From Amorphochlora amoebiformis (lineage: Eukaryota; Cercozoa; Chlorarachniophyceae), in the NCBI GenBank assembly GCA_054601695.1, contig BAAHQB010000069.1, positions 744,001-808,000 on the forward strand: 64,000 nucleotides of DNA, read 5' to 3'. Below the pieces are notes generated by a model. That model saw nothing but the letters and a program-made list of their open reading frames with translations, had not been told where the DNA came from and ran no database searches. Of the stretch, positions 25,703 to 39,084 are shown one piece after another. Position numbers and translations under genes: made by a program. The first letter of the stretch is position 1, and the number at the start of each line of letters is the position of its first letter.

Positions 25703-26125
25703 CATATACACATATATATATATATGTTGATACCAATCCTGCTATCTGGTAGGCGTTTAGCAGAGCCGAGGCGGCCGTATGGTTGGGGGGTATGAGGGAG
25801 AATGTAATGTCATGCATTGAAAGATCCACCTAATGACGTATGTATGCCAGTTTGCGTCTATCCATGTGCACACACAGGAGGTAATGTCCCACGAGACTAA
25901 GATGTGCATCCACGGCTCCAGGTAATCGCGCATGCACGTTGTCACAGGTTCAGGAACTCACACAACACGTTATTCACAGCTTCAGCTAGTCACGCACTTG
26001 TGTTTCGTATACACACATTTGGGGCTATGAGGGAGTGTGTCACGTTGTGTATTCATAATTCCGCGTAATCACTCATGAACCTATCATGCATTTTATGTGC
26101 AGATATGTAAAAACGTATACATATA

Positions 26126-26156
<31 letters not shown>

Positions 26157-27112
26157 TGGTATATATATATATATGTATATATATCTAGTATATATATATA
26201 TATATATTGTACATATATATATATATACACACATATATATGTATGTATATATGTACATGTGTACACATATATAAAATATATAAATATATATGTGTATATG
26301 TGTGTGTGCATGTATATATATATATATATTATATATATTAACGTTTACACGTTTGTGATGTGTGTGTGTGTGTGTGTGCATGTGTGTACGAAGTAGTGAA
26401 GCGACAAGTGAATGCAATTGATAGCATACCATATAGTTGGCCAATAGGATGACAAGTGAATGCAATTGATAGCATACCATATAGTTGGCCAATAGGATGA
26501 CAAGTGAATGAAATTTATAGCATACCATGTAGTTGGCCAATAGGATGACAAGCTGCTCAGGATTGGGAACCCCTTGCGATCCGTCATCCTTCGCCTCACC
26601 CTCTGGTTCCTTCGTCTCACCCTCTGCTTCCTTCGTCTCACCCTCTCCAACTAGACAATTGGAGCGCTGCATCTGCCCTGCACACGTAAGAACAGTCAGC
26701 TTACATACATACATCCGACCGTATTGAAAACAACAGTAACATCCATCGAAAGCTATTCTTGATCAAGAACAACACTTTACATGTGTCTAAAGCTATTCAT
26801 CAACAACATGTTAGATGCATCCAACCCTAATCAATAACAAACCAAACTCTTTAACCAATCATTACACCAGAATGAATGCGTGCAAACAATTGGTTTTTGT
26901 ATATGCGTACATATATGCAGCTACAGGGGAAGGTGAATTGACGCATGTGGCAGATATAAGCACCTATGAGGGTCTTTAAGACCTCCGAAGGAGTTACGAA
27001 GCTCAACCCTTCCGGGAGACCACCATACTTGCCTATTTCCACACACATATACGTTAATCAATATTCTACAAAGATGTTTATAATGCTTTTACCGAACATA
27101 TTGTAATAATAT

Positions 27113-27157
<45 letters not shown>

Positions 27158-27282
27158 AATGTATGTACGTTACCATGGGTATTGATGGTTTGTTTAATGT
27201 TGATGATGGCTTGGTTGACTTGTTCGGGTGTATAGGCGTCGTCCGTATAGTACGCCAGAACAGACGCCTTGATTCCAGTCTG

Positions 27283-27346
<64 letters not shown>

Positions 27347-27671
27347 CATCATTATTATTATTATTATATGTATATGCATGAGTATATGTCTGCACATACA
27401 CACACACACACAAGTAAATACTATAGAAATAATGTAAGCATATACATGCATGTGCAGTTGAGTTGTAATGCATTGGCATATATTTATGGATGGGCGTTTT
27501 TATCTCTTTTGTATGGTTTGGGTAGGATAGTGGAGAGTTGTAAGCAACCTTTTGTATGGTTTGGTCAGGATACTGGAGAGTTAGCGCGATGGCGTAGGCT
27601 GCGACCCCTACTAACTGAAGCATTTCCCTCGTGTACGAACTCGAACTTATCTATAAAAACAAATACCTTTA

Positions 27672-27710
<39 letters not shown>

Positions 27711-27735
27711 TATTATCTATTTATACCTATATGCA

Positions 27736-27818
<83 letters not shown>

Positions 27819-27875
27819 GCATACAATAATTATTACATTTACACAAATATATATGTATATTTATATTTGTGCATA

Positions 27876-27911
<36 letters not shown>

Positions 27912-28427
27912 ATATTATATATATATATATTACATATATATATATATATATATAAATATTTCTAAATATATACATATGTGTGTAGATATATTAATACCTC
28001 AAGAAAGTTATAAACAATGATGGTCGCAAGATGAACTGGGTTGAGAGGGCTTTGGCATCGGAGGCGGCGAGGATGATTCATGACCTTGAATAGCTCAAAG
28101 TGCAGCTCTACAAGCCAGTTGCATAGAATCGGAAAGTACTCGCGGATGAGACCAGGATGGCGCTCGAGCCAGCCGTCTGCAATACATTCATTCGACACTC
28201 TTATTCCTTTTTTTCTTGCCTTAGAACTCAGACACTGTATCTCCGTTTCTTCGGCGTTTCTCATACATACCGAGATGCTCTCTCCCACCTCATTCTTGGT
28301 TTTTTCCTCTCTCTCTCTCTCTATCTCCATTCCCTCTCGGCGCACAGATCCATCCTTCGTGTCTCTTCTCTCTCGTTGAGAGTCAAATGGAATCGGAGAT
28401 GCGTGTACTAACTTCTTCATACATACA

Positions 28428-28482
<55 letters not shown>

Positions 28483-28511
28483 TAATATATATATATATAT
28501 ATATACATATA

Positions 28512-28554
<43 letters not shown>

Positions 28555-28805
28555 ATGTGTATTGATGTGTCTTTTACCCCTGACGATGGAATATTGAGAG
28601 AGCACGTGGGCCTTGTACACATGTTCGACCTCAGAGACACTTGCACCTATGTATACATGTATATATACACATATATACACACATATATATACACATAAAT
28701 ACACATATATATATTCTCTATATATAGATGTACACATATACATATACATACATATATATATATATATAATGTATATATATATATATATATAATATATATT
28801 ATATG

Positions 28806-28838
<33 letters not shown>

Positions 28839-29504
28839 TATATGTGTGTGTGTGTCTGTGTGTGGATATACTTATTCAAGGTTATGAAACGTGAAAAAGA
28901 ACGTACCACGGATCCAGCGCGTGAATCTGGTGGGGTCCCCGAGGATGGTTTTGCAGAGTGCCCGGGTGTCGAGGCGTACAGTAAGCCTTAGCTTCTTCGA
29001 GCCCTTCCCCGACCAATGTCCCTCAGGGACACCGTGAGGGACGTCTGCGGCCTCGAACACCTCCCCTGTCATGTTTTCGTTCAATACTTTCGGGACTGAA
29101 GTGAGTGGAGTCTCTCTTTCCTTTCTCTAGAGTTGGACTCTCTTTTTCCTTTCTCTCCAGTTGGAGTCTCTCTTTGCTTTCTCTCGACAGTCTCTTTCCT
29201 TTCTCTCGACACTCTCCTCGCTTTCTCTCGACACTCTCTTTCCTTTCTCTCCAAACTCTCTTTCCTTTCTCTCCACACTCTTCGGTGCAACACTTTTTTT
29301 CTCCGTAGGTGGACCTTGAAGCTTCTCCGAGTCGACCCCTTCATTGTGATTATGAATCTCGATTTTGGTTCCGTTGAGAACGCTTAGAGGAAAGTGGCAG
29401 GATAGGATGAGAGACTCGTACACGTTTCTCTGCTTCAAAGAGTACATCGTAACCACTCCAACCACCTGAAGAATGTATTGTGTAATTAGACATATGCAGA
29501 CATA

Positions 29505-29543
<39 letters not shown>

Positions 29544-29682
29544 AATAGACATATGCAGACATACTATACATACATATATATATATATATATATATTGTAT
29601 ATTATACTATTATTTACATATCATGCATATATATGTATATATATATATATATGTATATATATGTAAATATATATGTATATAC

Positions 29683-29715
<33 letters not shown>

Positions 29716-29785
29716 GTATATATATATTATATGTACATATATATACATATACATATATATATACATGTACACATTTATATTCGTA

Positions 29786-29822
<37 letters not shown>

Positions 29823-30919
29823 ATTATACATGTAGATGTAGAGTAGTATGAAATTGGACAGTAATTTGCATCGATGCTTACCTGGTCGGGAGACATATAC
29901 ACCAGCGGAAGCCCCGCTGTGAGTAAAAACACACTCCTTACATCCGTGCGATGTCCCTTATCCTCGACTCTAGACGAATCCTTGGTTTCCTTAAGGGTGG
30001 ATCGGTTCAATAGAGTTTTGGAGTCGGGCTTGAAGCGTTTGTGGGGAGGGCCCAGGCTCTCTGAGGAGACCTCATGGGCGACAGAGGTAGGTAATAGAGT
30101 TGGGTCTATTGGAGGCGGTTGGTTTGGGTAACTATGGTCACAGCGGAAGCATTCAATGCAGGATTGTTTGCAGTAATCCGGCAAATTAGACCCCGGGGGA
30201 CCAATGTAGGCGATCGGGGCGTGGCACTGCTGAAAACCAGCATCATTTAACTTATTTTGGTGATGATGGGGCTGGTGCGAGTTGACCGTGTAGTCGTAAT
30301 CCACGACAAACGTCTCGTCCGCGGGCACGTAGATAGGGATATCGTGAGCACTTAGGTACGCATGGTGCCCATGATTTCCAAAGTATGCAACGTTGCCGTT
30401 GGGGCGGGCGGCGCGAGTAGTCGGAGTATCGTTGGTTGGAATTAGGGCTGGCGGCTGTGACGCCACTGGTGGTGGTGGCGGCATATTCGGGTCTTGCGAA
30501 CGGCGTCGCTTTCTCGAGTATGACCGCGCGGGATGCCTGGCTTTCTGCTCACGAGGATCCGAATTGCTTCCATGAGCGATATTGCCTCCGTCGCGCTTAT
30601 CCTCCAGATGCGCGCATGATCTCCAAACAGATGTCGACACGTGTCCTATCGAGGCGGGAGCGAAGAACACACCCCTCTCAAGTCCACCGACGGGCTTTCC
30701 TCTGTTATGCGATTGGTTCGTCACAAGACTTGTCTGTCCGGGAAGTTGACATCGTGTGCTACGTGGAAAAAGTTGAGGCGGGGGATGAGAAGACACTGTG
30801 GTGCGGCTAGTTCCAGGTTCCGCTGTGTTTAAAGCGGGGTGCAGGCCATTCATAGAAGCCGAAAGGGGGTCGTGGCGGTCGTGACGATCGTGGTGGCCGT
30901 AATGACAGTGCTGGGCCAT
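24427..30919 (-). CDS. Divergent A/B-type-like cyclin, 772 aa, 11 exons
   Basis: A cyclin, the regulatory partner of a cyclin-dependent kinase. Exons: 30919-29882, 29465-29315, 29095-28907, 28646-28578, 28176-27998, 27650-27549, 27279-27174, 27032-26925, 26677-26526, 25829-25734, 24555-24427 (TAG). All junctions are GT..AG and the phases agree (2,319 nt). The ATG at 30,919 follows an in-frame TGA. Residues 1-346 are one exon, low-complexity, His/Pro-rich, with a basic cluster (SRKRRRS). The cyclin box begins around residue 500: [19 protein letters not shown], then [16 protein letters not shown] and [12 protein letters not shown]. The second fold contains [10 protein letters not shown] joined to [20 protein letters not shown]. 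Much of the usual MRAIL and KYEE sequence is replaced. The long N-terminus is unusual. The weakest junctions are the donors at 29,315, 27,549 and 26,925. Confidence 0.9.
26411..26557 (-). repeat. 48-bp triplication carrying the cyclin exon-9 end and donor
   Basis: Three tandem 48-bp copies each read, on the minus strand, CATCCTATTGGCCAACTA, then TATG or CATG, then GTATGC. The first is the true end of exon 26677-26526. The unit is exactly 16 codons, with no stop, so using donor 2 or 3 (after about 26,478 or 26,430) would insert 16 or 32 residues in frame inside the second cyclin fold. Confidence 0.93.
29102..29305. repeat. Pyrimidine-rich minisatellite in cyclin intron 2
   Basis: About ten diverged copies of a roughly 20-bp unit (CTCTTTCCTTTCTCTCGACA and CTCCA variants). 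The tract fills the intron between exons ending at 29,315 and starting at 29,095. On the coding strand the same repeat stays open and would read as Glu/Arg/Lys, so intron retention would lengthen the protein until a stop. Confidence 0.85.
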
Positions 30920-31434
30920 GTGGTTTTGTCAAGGACTTGTTGTGGTCCGGGGCCAATCCGTGTGAAATGCGGGGGTAATGTTAGCTTGATTAATTGATGG
31001 CAAGTCGTGTCGAAGCTCGCACGTGTGACGGGGGTCAAAAACCGCCGTTGGATGGCAAGCATGTACTCTTCTAAAGAATCATGACGCTGGGTGTTCACTA
31101 AAAAATCTCTAAGATCGGCGTGCCCTCTGACGACCTACGCACGGACCATTTTAGGCCAAAACGACTAAAATACGCGTGAAAACACATAGCGATCATCGGC
31201 AGTCACACCGTTCACATCGCCTAATAATAACGGAAGCCAAACCTCAACTTCACCGGGACCCAGGTCGTTCCCTACTACGTAGCTGGCACGCGGCACAAAA
31301 CGTCACGTCTCCCGCATCCATTAGTCTCGTGTTCGTCTGTTGTTTCTGCGAGGTCTTGCGCTGTTCACTGAGTTCCACCACAACGTGCTTGGACGCATAT
31401 TTAAAGGCCTCTAGGCTGTGCAAGCGCAGGTGGG
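30850..31434 (-). CDS. Unassigned two-exon frame overlapping the cyclin start
   Basis: 31434-31279 (after GCGGCAG) encodes [20 protein letters not shown] and [15 protein letters not shown]. Its donor (CTAC/GTAGTA) fits in phase with the acceptor GATTTTTTAG before 31,097. From there a frame of 81 residues ([38 protein letters not shown]) runs to TGA at 30,850, overlapping the first 70 bases of the cyclin reading frame in another frame. No family is recognised and no start codon is clear. It may be a separate short gene, an upstream frame of the cyclin mRNA, or a chance frame in GC-richer promoter DNA. A 121-codon frame on the plus strand at 31,176-31,541 competes with it. Confidence 0.33.
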
Positions 31435-31549
31435 CTGCCGCTACTCAACCGATTAGGCGCAAACCTGGGTGTGTAGGTATCACTGATTTTGAGTTTGCAA
31501 TGCTCAAAGCCCATCGGGTACGCAAGTCTAGTTACGAGTAACACTGTTT

Positions 31550-32131
31550 CAACGATCACCAATCTAGCCAATCATTCTTAAATAATTTGTTGAAATTATT
31601 AAGAATATAGACTAGGAAATGCTGCAATCATTTTGCCGTTGCCAATTCGTGATAAAATCTAGACGATATCAACATTATATAACTGTATTTTATTCTAGTA
31701 TTATCTAGATTATTGGTACTATCTCTATTACATGACACTACTTAGACTATAGTTACATGCATCACCTTGATCACAGTCTAGACAGTATCTACTAGATCTA
31801 GACTATTCTAGTAATATACTACTAGTACTCAATGGCTGGATTATCCAGCCTGGATACTCTATAGATATATATATAGATACTAGTATGACTATGTCTAGTA
31901 TGTGACAACTTAGCTAGTTAATCTAGTTAATTATATATATATAATTAGTCACGGTCTAGATTTATACATATACTAGATATTATGCAATATATCTAGATAT
32001 ATTTCTACTAGTTCTAGTATATACTAGATATACTAGATATATCTAGATATATATATATATATCTTATATATATATCTAGTATATATATATATAAATATAT
32101 ATTACCTATATATATATGTATATACTACAAA

Positions 32132-32192
<61 letters not shown>

Positions 32193-32466
32193 AGATCAGT
32201 CCGATGATCTATGTCATCTGGATTATTCACATACATATACTAGACATATGACCTTATGATTCTGAACTGAATTAACTAGATCTAGTAAATATACTAGATC
32301 TAGTACATGTACTAGATCTAGTACTACGTACGTCTAGCTAGTAGATGTACCTAGTGCTTGTAATGTACAACACTAGTATCAGAGTTTACCCTCATCTAGA
32401 TCTAGACTGAAACCGTAGACCCGGTCGCTGGCCATCAGCTAAGTCTTCGATGCATACTACGCATAT
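31550..32466. other. Intergenic CTAG-rich region
   Basis: Between the cyclin 5' region and the stop of the hydrolase gene. Dense CTAG, TCTAGA and ACTAGT words, with (TA)n at 32,050-32,190. No exon is supported. Confidence 0.65.
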
Positions 32467-32866
32467 TTAGAGCATCGCGGAAGGTGCGTCCACTGCCAGG
32501 GTCTCAATGTCGATGCCTCCTAACCCGTTAAGAAGAACGGAGGGCAGGAATGGCATCTTGGGCTCGAAGAGGCGTCCTGGTATTTTTAACAACTTGCTTA
32601 TAGGTTACACAACATGCACGCACACAACATCATGCTTCACAGGTAAATGTAGATATGTATACACACACGCACACATATATGTAATTGTATCTCATGTATG
32701 TATATGTATTTAATGTATATCGCACGTAATATATATATATATATATATATACATATTGTAAATATAAGAAACCAATACTTACATATAATTAAAATTAAAT
32801 ATAGCTAAGTATGTATCTAAATATATGCAAATATACTAGGTATGTATATACTTACACACACACCAC

Positions 32867-32897
<31 letters not shown>

Positions 32898-34032
32898 CAT
32901 ACATATATACATGTGTTTTCATACATATATGTTGATGTTGATGTTGATGTTGATGTTGATGTTGCTGTTGATGTTGTTGTTGATATTGATGTTGATGTTG
33001 ATGTTGATGTTGATGTTGATGTTGATGTTGATGTTGATGTTGATGTTGATGTTGATGTGAAATTGATGTTGACGATGATGTTTGACCGGTCATGATAGCG
33101 TCGATAAGGGGCTTGAGGACTATGCGAAGGATTGCAGCTGATTGAGTTGGCCCAAAATTCTGTATGCACATATTACTATATAACCACACATCATAATTTA
33201 TCACTGTGTTGTTTAGATAATGTGTATATAGTGACATAGTAATTACAGCGAAAGTCAGCGATATAGGCATCTTTGTTACCAGTTTTCTAAGTGTAGGTGG
33301 TTTTTTGGCATATGAGGTGATACCGTGGTGCTGGTAACAAACTTCTGGAGAACAATTTGCATGTAATAGCCATATCTTCGATCCACCAGAGGGTAGTAGC
33401 CAAATAGACCCGGGTCCGAATGTACGTGTTGGGCCTTAGTATGTGCAAATAACCATTCAACCCGACAGCACATGTGTTGCTTCAATGCACACATAAACAT
33501 GCATTATATGTATTTATATATTTATATATATTTGTTTTACAAATAAATAAATACATCTCTATACGTAGATATACGTACATGCGCATGTATATATGCATGT
33601 GTTGAGTCCAAGGAAGATCTGATTTGATGGTGATACGCTAACCTTGCAAGCCGTAGATATACGTACATGCGGATGTATATTTGCATGTGTTAGTGATACG
33701 GTAACCTTGCAAGCCGTAGATATACGTACATGCTTATGCATGTATATTTGCATGTATTAGTGATACGGTAACCTTGCAAGCCGGAGTCAGGGTGTCGTTT
33801 CCGTTATTCCAACACTCGATCCTAACCACCATGAATATATTATATAAATACCTATGTATAATACACTTGTTATATATATTATGAAACAAAGGTACGTACC
33901 CTATTTAAACACATATATATATATACATATACATACATACATATATATGTGTATATATATGTGTGTGTATATATATAATATATATATTACACACACATAT
34001 ATATATATATATATATATTATACACACACACG

Positions 34033-34086
<54 letters not shown>

Positions 34087-34427
34087 AATACGTAAATTTT
34101 AGCTATTCCTGTACATTATACATGTACAAAAGCATATATGGTTGTGTGCGTACGTGTGTTTCATAATATATAACAAATATACATTTAGACACACACACCC
34201 ATATTTTCTGCATGTATATGTATATGTATGTATATGTATATGTATATATATTTAAAGTTATTATTGTGCATGTGCGTATCCAAAGCTTTTTATACATACA
34301 ATATGTACTATTTTTATTATATTATATATTTATGTATGTATGTATGTATATGTATATGTATATGTAGAAAATACATGTACATTTAGATGTGTAAAAGTTA
34401 CTTGTGCATTTCAACTACACAAACACG

Positions 34428-34462
<35 letters not shown>

Positions 34463-34566
34463 TATGTGTATATATATACATATTATATGTATATATGATA
34501 TATGTATATATATACACATATATATGTTTACATATATAAATGTAGGATACATATACATACATACAT

Positions 34567-34612
<46 letters not shown>

Positions 34613-35168
34613 AATTTACGCATATTTAGGTGAATATAAATGATGATAAATGTGGGTATATAACCAGTGCGCGAATCCATAATGGCCTATGTAGTCCGCG
34701 AGAAACGATGTGCTGTTGGACGGTTCCACCCCCTTACGTCAAGTTACGTGTAAATGTGCTATGTCATCACATCCTACATTTTCTTATCCATGTCTTACAC
34801 GTGCTAAAGAACTGTCACGATTGTCACGACTGGCACGAATTGCATCATGTTGAACACGTGTTAGATGTATGTCTTACATGCATATTACGCATGAAGTGTT
34901 GGACACGTGTTGTATGTATGTCTTACATGTGTTGGACGCATAAGGTGTTGTCACGCGTTGTATGTATGTCTTACATGTGTTGGACGCAAAAAGTGTTGGA
35001 TACTTGCGAGTTCCATGTGTATCTTACATGTGTTGGACGCATAAACTGTTGACACGCGAATTTCTTACCCTTGTTGGACACTCATACGTAACATATGTCT
35101 CATACGCACATGTTTTGTATGTATTTGTACTTATATATGCATGCATTATACATACATAATATACTCTT

Positions 35169-35203
<35 letters not shown>

Positions 35204-35720
35204 TATTATACATATATAAATATTATATATATATATATATATTTATAAAGTATGTATGCGTACATATGTATGTATTGTAAATGAATGTATGTACATATTT
35301 TGGATCGCTAGAGACATGATACGATACATTTATATATATAATATATATATGTGTGTGTATATATATATATATATATATGTATATAATATAGATATATGTA
35401 AATAGTGTATGTACATTTTTGGGATCGGTATAGTCTGTCTCGAATTGGGCTGCGAGTGGTTTGTCGATGATGTCGTAAGTCAGGTAAGAGTACAAAATCT
35501 TCTCGTAGTCGTTCCCCGTAATGTTGAGACCCGCTGCCAGCATCGGGTTGGTCTAATAGACATTTAGACAACACTTATGCTGCATATAAACCTCATTACA
35601 TTATTTTCAGAACATTGCATGAGATACACATAACTACATAGACACTATTCAATTCTATTATTGTACTACTAAATGGTGCGCATACATCAATATATATATT
35701 TATACATTTAGATATATTAT

Positions 35721-35760
<40 letters not shown>

Positions 35761-35904
35761 GTCTATGCTTAAACTTACATATATATATTATATATATAAT
35801 TCATGTTTATATATATATATATATATACATATGTAAATATATATATACATTACATAAATACCTATGTATATGTATTATATATTTATATCGATATATAAAA
35901 TATA

Positions 35905-35938
<34 letters not shown>

Positions 35939-36014
35939 CATACATGCGTACATATGTATATACCTTATAAACATTAACGTATTATGCTACTTATTTACAT
36001 TTAGTATCATATAT

Positions 36015-36045
<31 letters not shown>

Positions 36046-36752
36046 CATATATATATCTTATATTATAATGGAGACGTTTTGAAAGGTGTGAAAATGCGGT
36101 TTTGTTGTTGGAGTGGGTGGTGTGCGTGTGCTACTTTTACCGTGTGTAATGTGCTACTTGTTGTACATGTTGTACTTGTTTAGGAACTCAAGTCATCGAT
36201 ATATCATACAGCTTGCTACTTGTGCTAGTTGTTTAGGAACAGTGGTCGATGATGTGTGTAATTAGTGTGTGTATACGCAAGTTGTGGTACTTGTTGGGAA
36301 GTGGTTGATGTGTGTGTGATTAGTGTGTGTATGTGCTACTTGTACTAGTTGTTCAGGAAGTAATCGATATGTGTTTGATTAGTGTGGATATGCACTTACT
36401 GGTCGATGTGTGGTAATGACAACGGCAATGGTAATGGTAATGGCAATGCCAATGGCAATGCCAATGGCAATGGCAATGGCAATGGCGATGGTAATAACAA
36501 CGGTAATGGCAATGCAATGGCAATGACAATGGTAATGGCAACGGTAATGGCAATGGCAATGACAATGGCAATGGCGATGGTAAATGGCAATGGTAATAGC
36601 AGGCACCTTGTTGAAGTAGGAGGTTTGTTGAAGGTTTAGTCTGTTGATGAGATACTTGTGGAGGAACTCATCCATCGATAACCCTGTCGCTGCAATCACC
36701 ACCCCTCCGGCAACCTATTTATACGTAAATGTATATATCCCATGTGCATTCA

Positions 36753-36784
<32 letters not shown>

Positions 36785-36826
36785 TGTATATATATATATA
36801 TATAATACAATATATAATTTTATATT

Positions 36827-36873
<47 letters not shown>

Positions 36874-37688
36874 TATATATATATATATATATATTATATA
36901 TGTATATATATAATATATATAATAAATATATATATATATATACATATTATATATGTATAATTATTATTATTATGCGCGTAGTTGATGTAAATTGATTTTT
37001 GTGCGAGCGCAAGTGATGATTGAGGGTTTGTGGGGTATGAGTGAATGAAAGGTGGTCTAGTATGATTGTGTATTTGGAATACGGTTGAATGGAATGTGTT
37101 GCAGTTTTTTACGTCTTGTTCGGTACGTTTGGATCAAAGGTGTGGCGTATGATTGTGTACCTGTGTATACGCTAATTTCATTGTATTTGTGGAGTATTGT
37201 TGAATCAAAGAAGTTTTTGAAGTATGGTTGTCAATGGAGCACGGTTAGTTAAATAGTATCGTAGAATGACTGAGTATATCCCAGTTGTTGAAATATGATT
37301 GGCAATAGTCAGCACCGTTTGATGGAATTATTGTGGAATGGTTATTTCGAGGTTGTCGTAGTTTGATCGCCAATATTGAGCAAGGTTTGATAGAATTATC
37401 GTAGAATGATTGTGTATATCAAACTTGTCGTAGTATGATCGCCAATATTGAGCAAGGTTTGATAAAGTTATTGTAGAATGATTGAGTATATCAAACTTGT
37501 CGTAGTATGATCGTCAATATTGAGGACGGTTGGATGAAAAGTATCGAAGAATGATTGAGTATTTGTGGAGCATATTTTCGCGGATGAAGTATGTTGTAAT
37601 ACAGTTCGATATTTGTGGGGTACCTGCAAGTGAAAGCTGTTGTAGTCGAATGTGCTTCCTGGCTCGAATGCAAACGGCTAATCCAAAC

Positions 37689-37750
<62 letters not shown>

Positions 37751-38365
37751 ATGTATATGTGTGTGTGTACATATGTAATGTATCCAGTGATTCGAATGCA
37801 TTCGGCATAGCTCAAGTGATAGTTATGCATTTGGCATAGCCCAAGTGATTCGAGTGCATTTGGCGTACCTCAAGTGATTCGAAGGCATTTGGCATAGCCC
37901 AAGTGATTTGAGTGTATTTGGCGTAGCTCAAATGATTCGAATGCACTCGGCAAGGCCCAAGTGGTTCGATTGCATTCGAGGTATGTGGAGTGATTCGATT
38001 GCATTCGAGGTATGTGGAGTGATTCGATTGCATCCGAGGTATGTGGAGTGATTCGATTGCATTCGAGGTATGTGGAGTGATTCGAATGCATTCGAGGTAT
38101 GTGGAGTGATTCGAATGCATTCGAGGTATGTCGAGTGATTGGAATGCATTCGAGGTAGGTGAAGTGATTCGAATGCATTTGGCATAGTGAAGTGATTCGA
38201 ATGCATTCGGCATAGGTGAGGTGATTGTTGATACCGCGTTGTGGTAGATTCGTTTGACGCAATCCGCATACTCGAACGAACTTCTACCCATGCAATTCAC
38301 CGATCCACCTATAGATTCATATTACTGCATATATGCATATATATATATATATATATTATGTACAA

Positions 38366-38444
<79 letters not shown>

Positions 38445-38453
38445 GAGTGTGTG

Positions 38454-38530
<77 letters not shown>

Positions 38531-38599
38531 TATATATATATATATATATATATAATATATGATATATAATATGTATATATATATATATGATATATAATA

Positions 38600-38664
<65 letters not shown>

Positions 38665-38677
38665 ATATAATATATAT

Positions 38678-38722
<45 letters not shown>

Positions 38723-38746
38723 CATATAATATAGATATTATACATG

Positions 38747-38788
<42 letters not shown>

Positions 38789-38876
38789 TATATATATATT
38801 ATACGTGTATATATATATATATATATAATATAGGTATACACACACATATATATATATATATATATGTGTGTGTATA

Positions 38877-38915
<39 letters not shown>

Positions 38916-39003
38916 TTTATATATATATATATATATGTATGTATCTATGTACATATGTATATATACACACACACACACACATATATACACATATGTATAT
39001 ATG

Positions 39004-39084
<81 letters not shown>

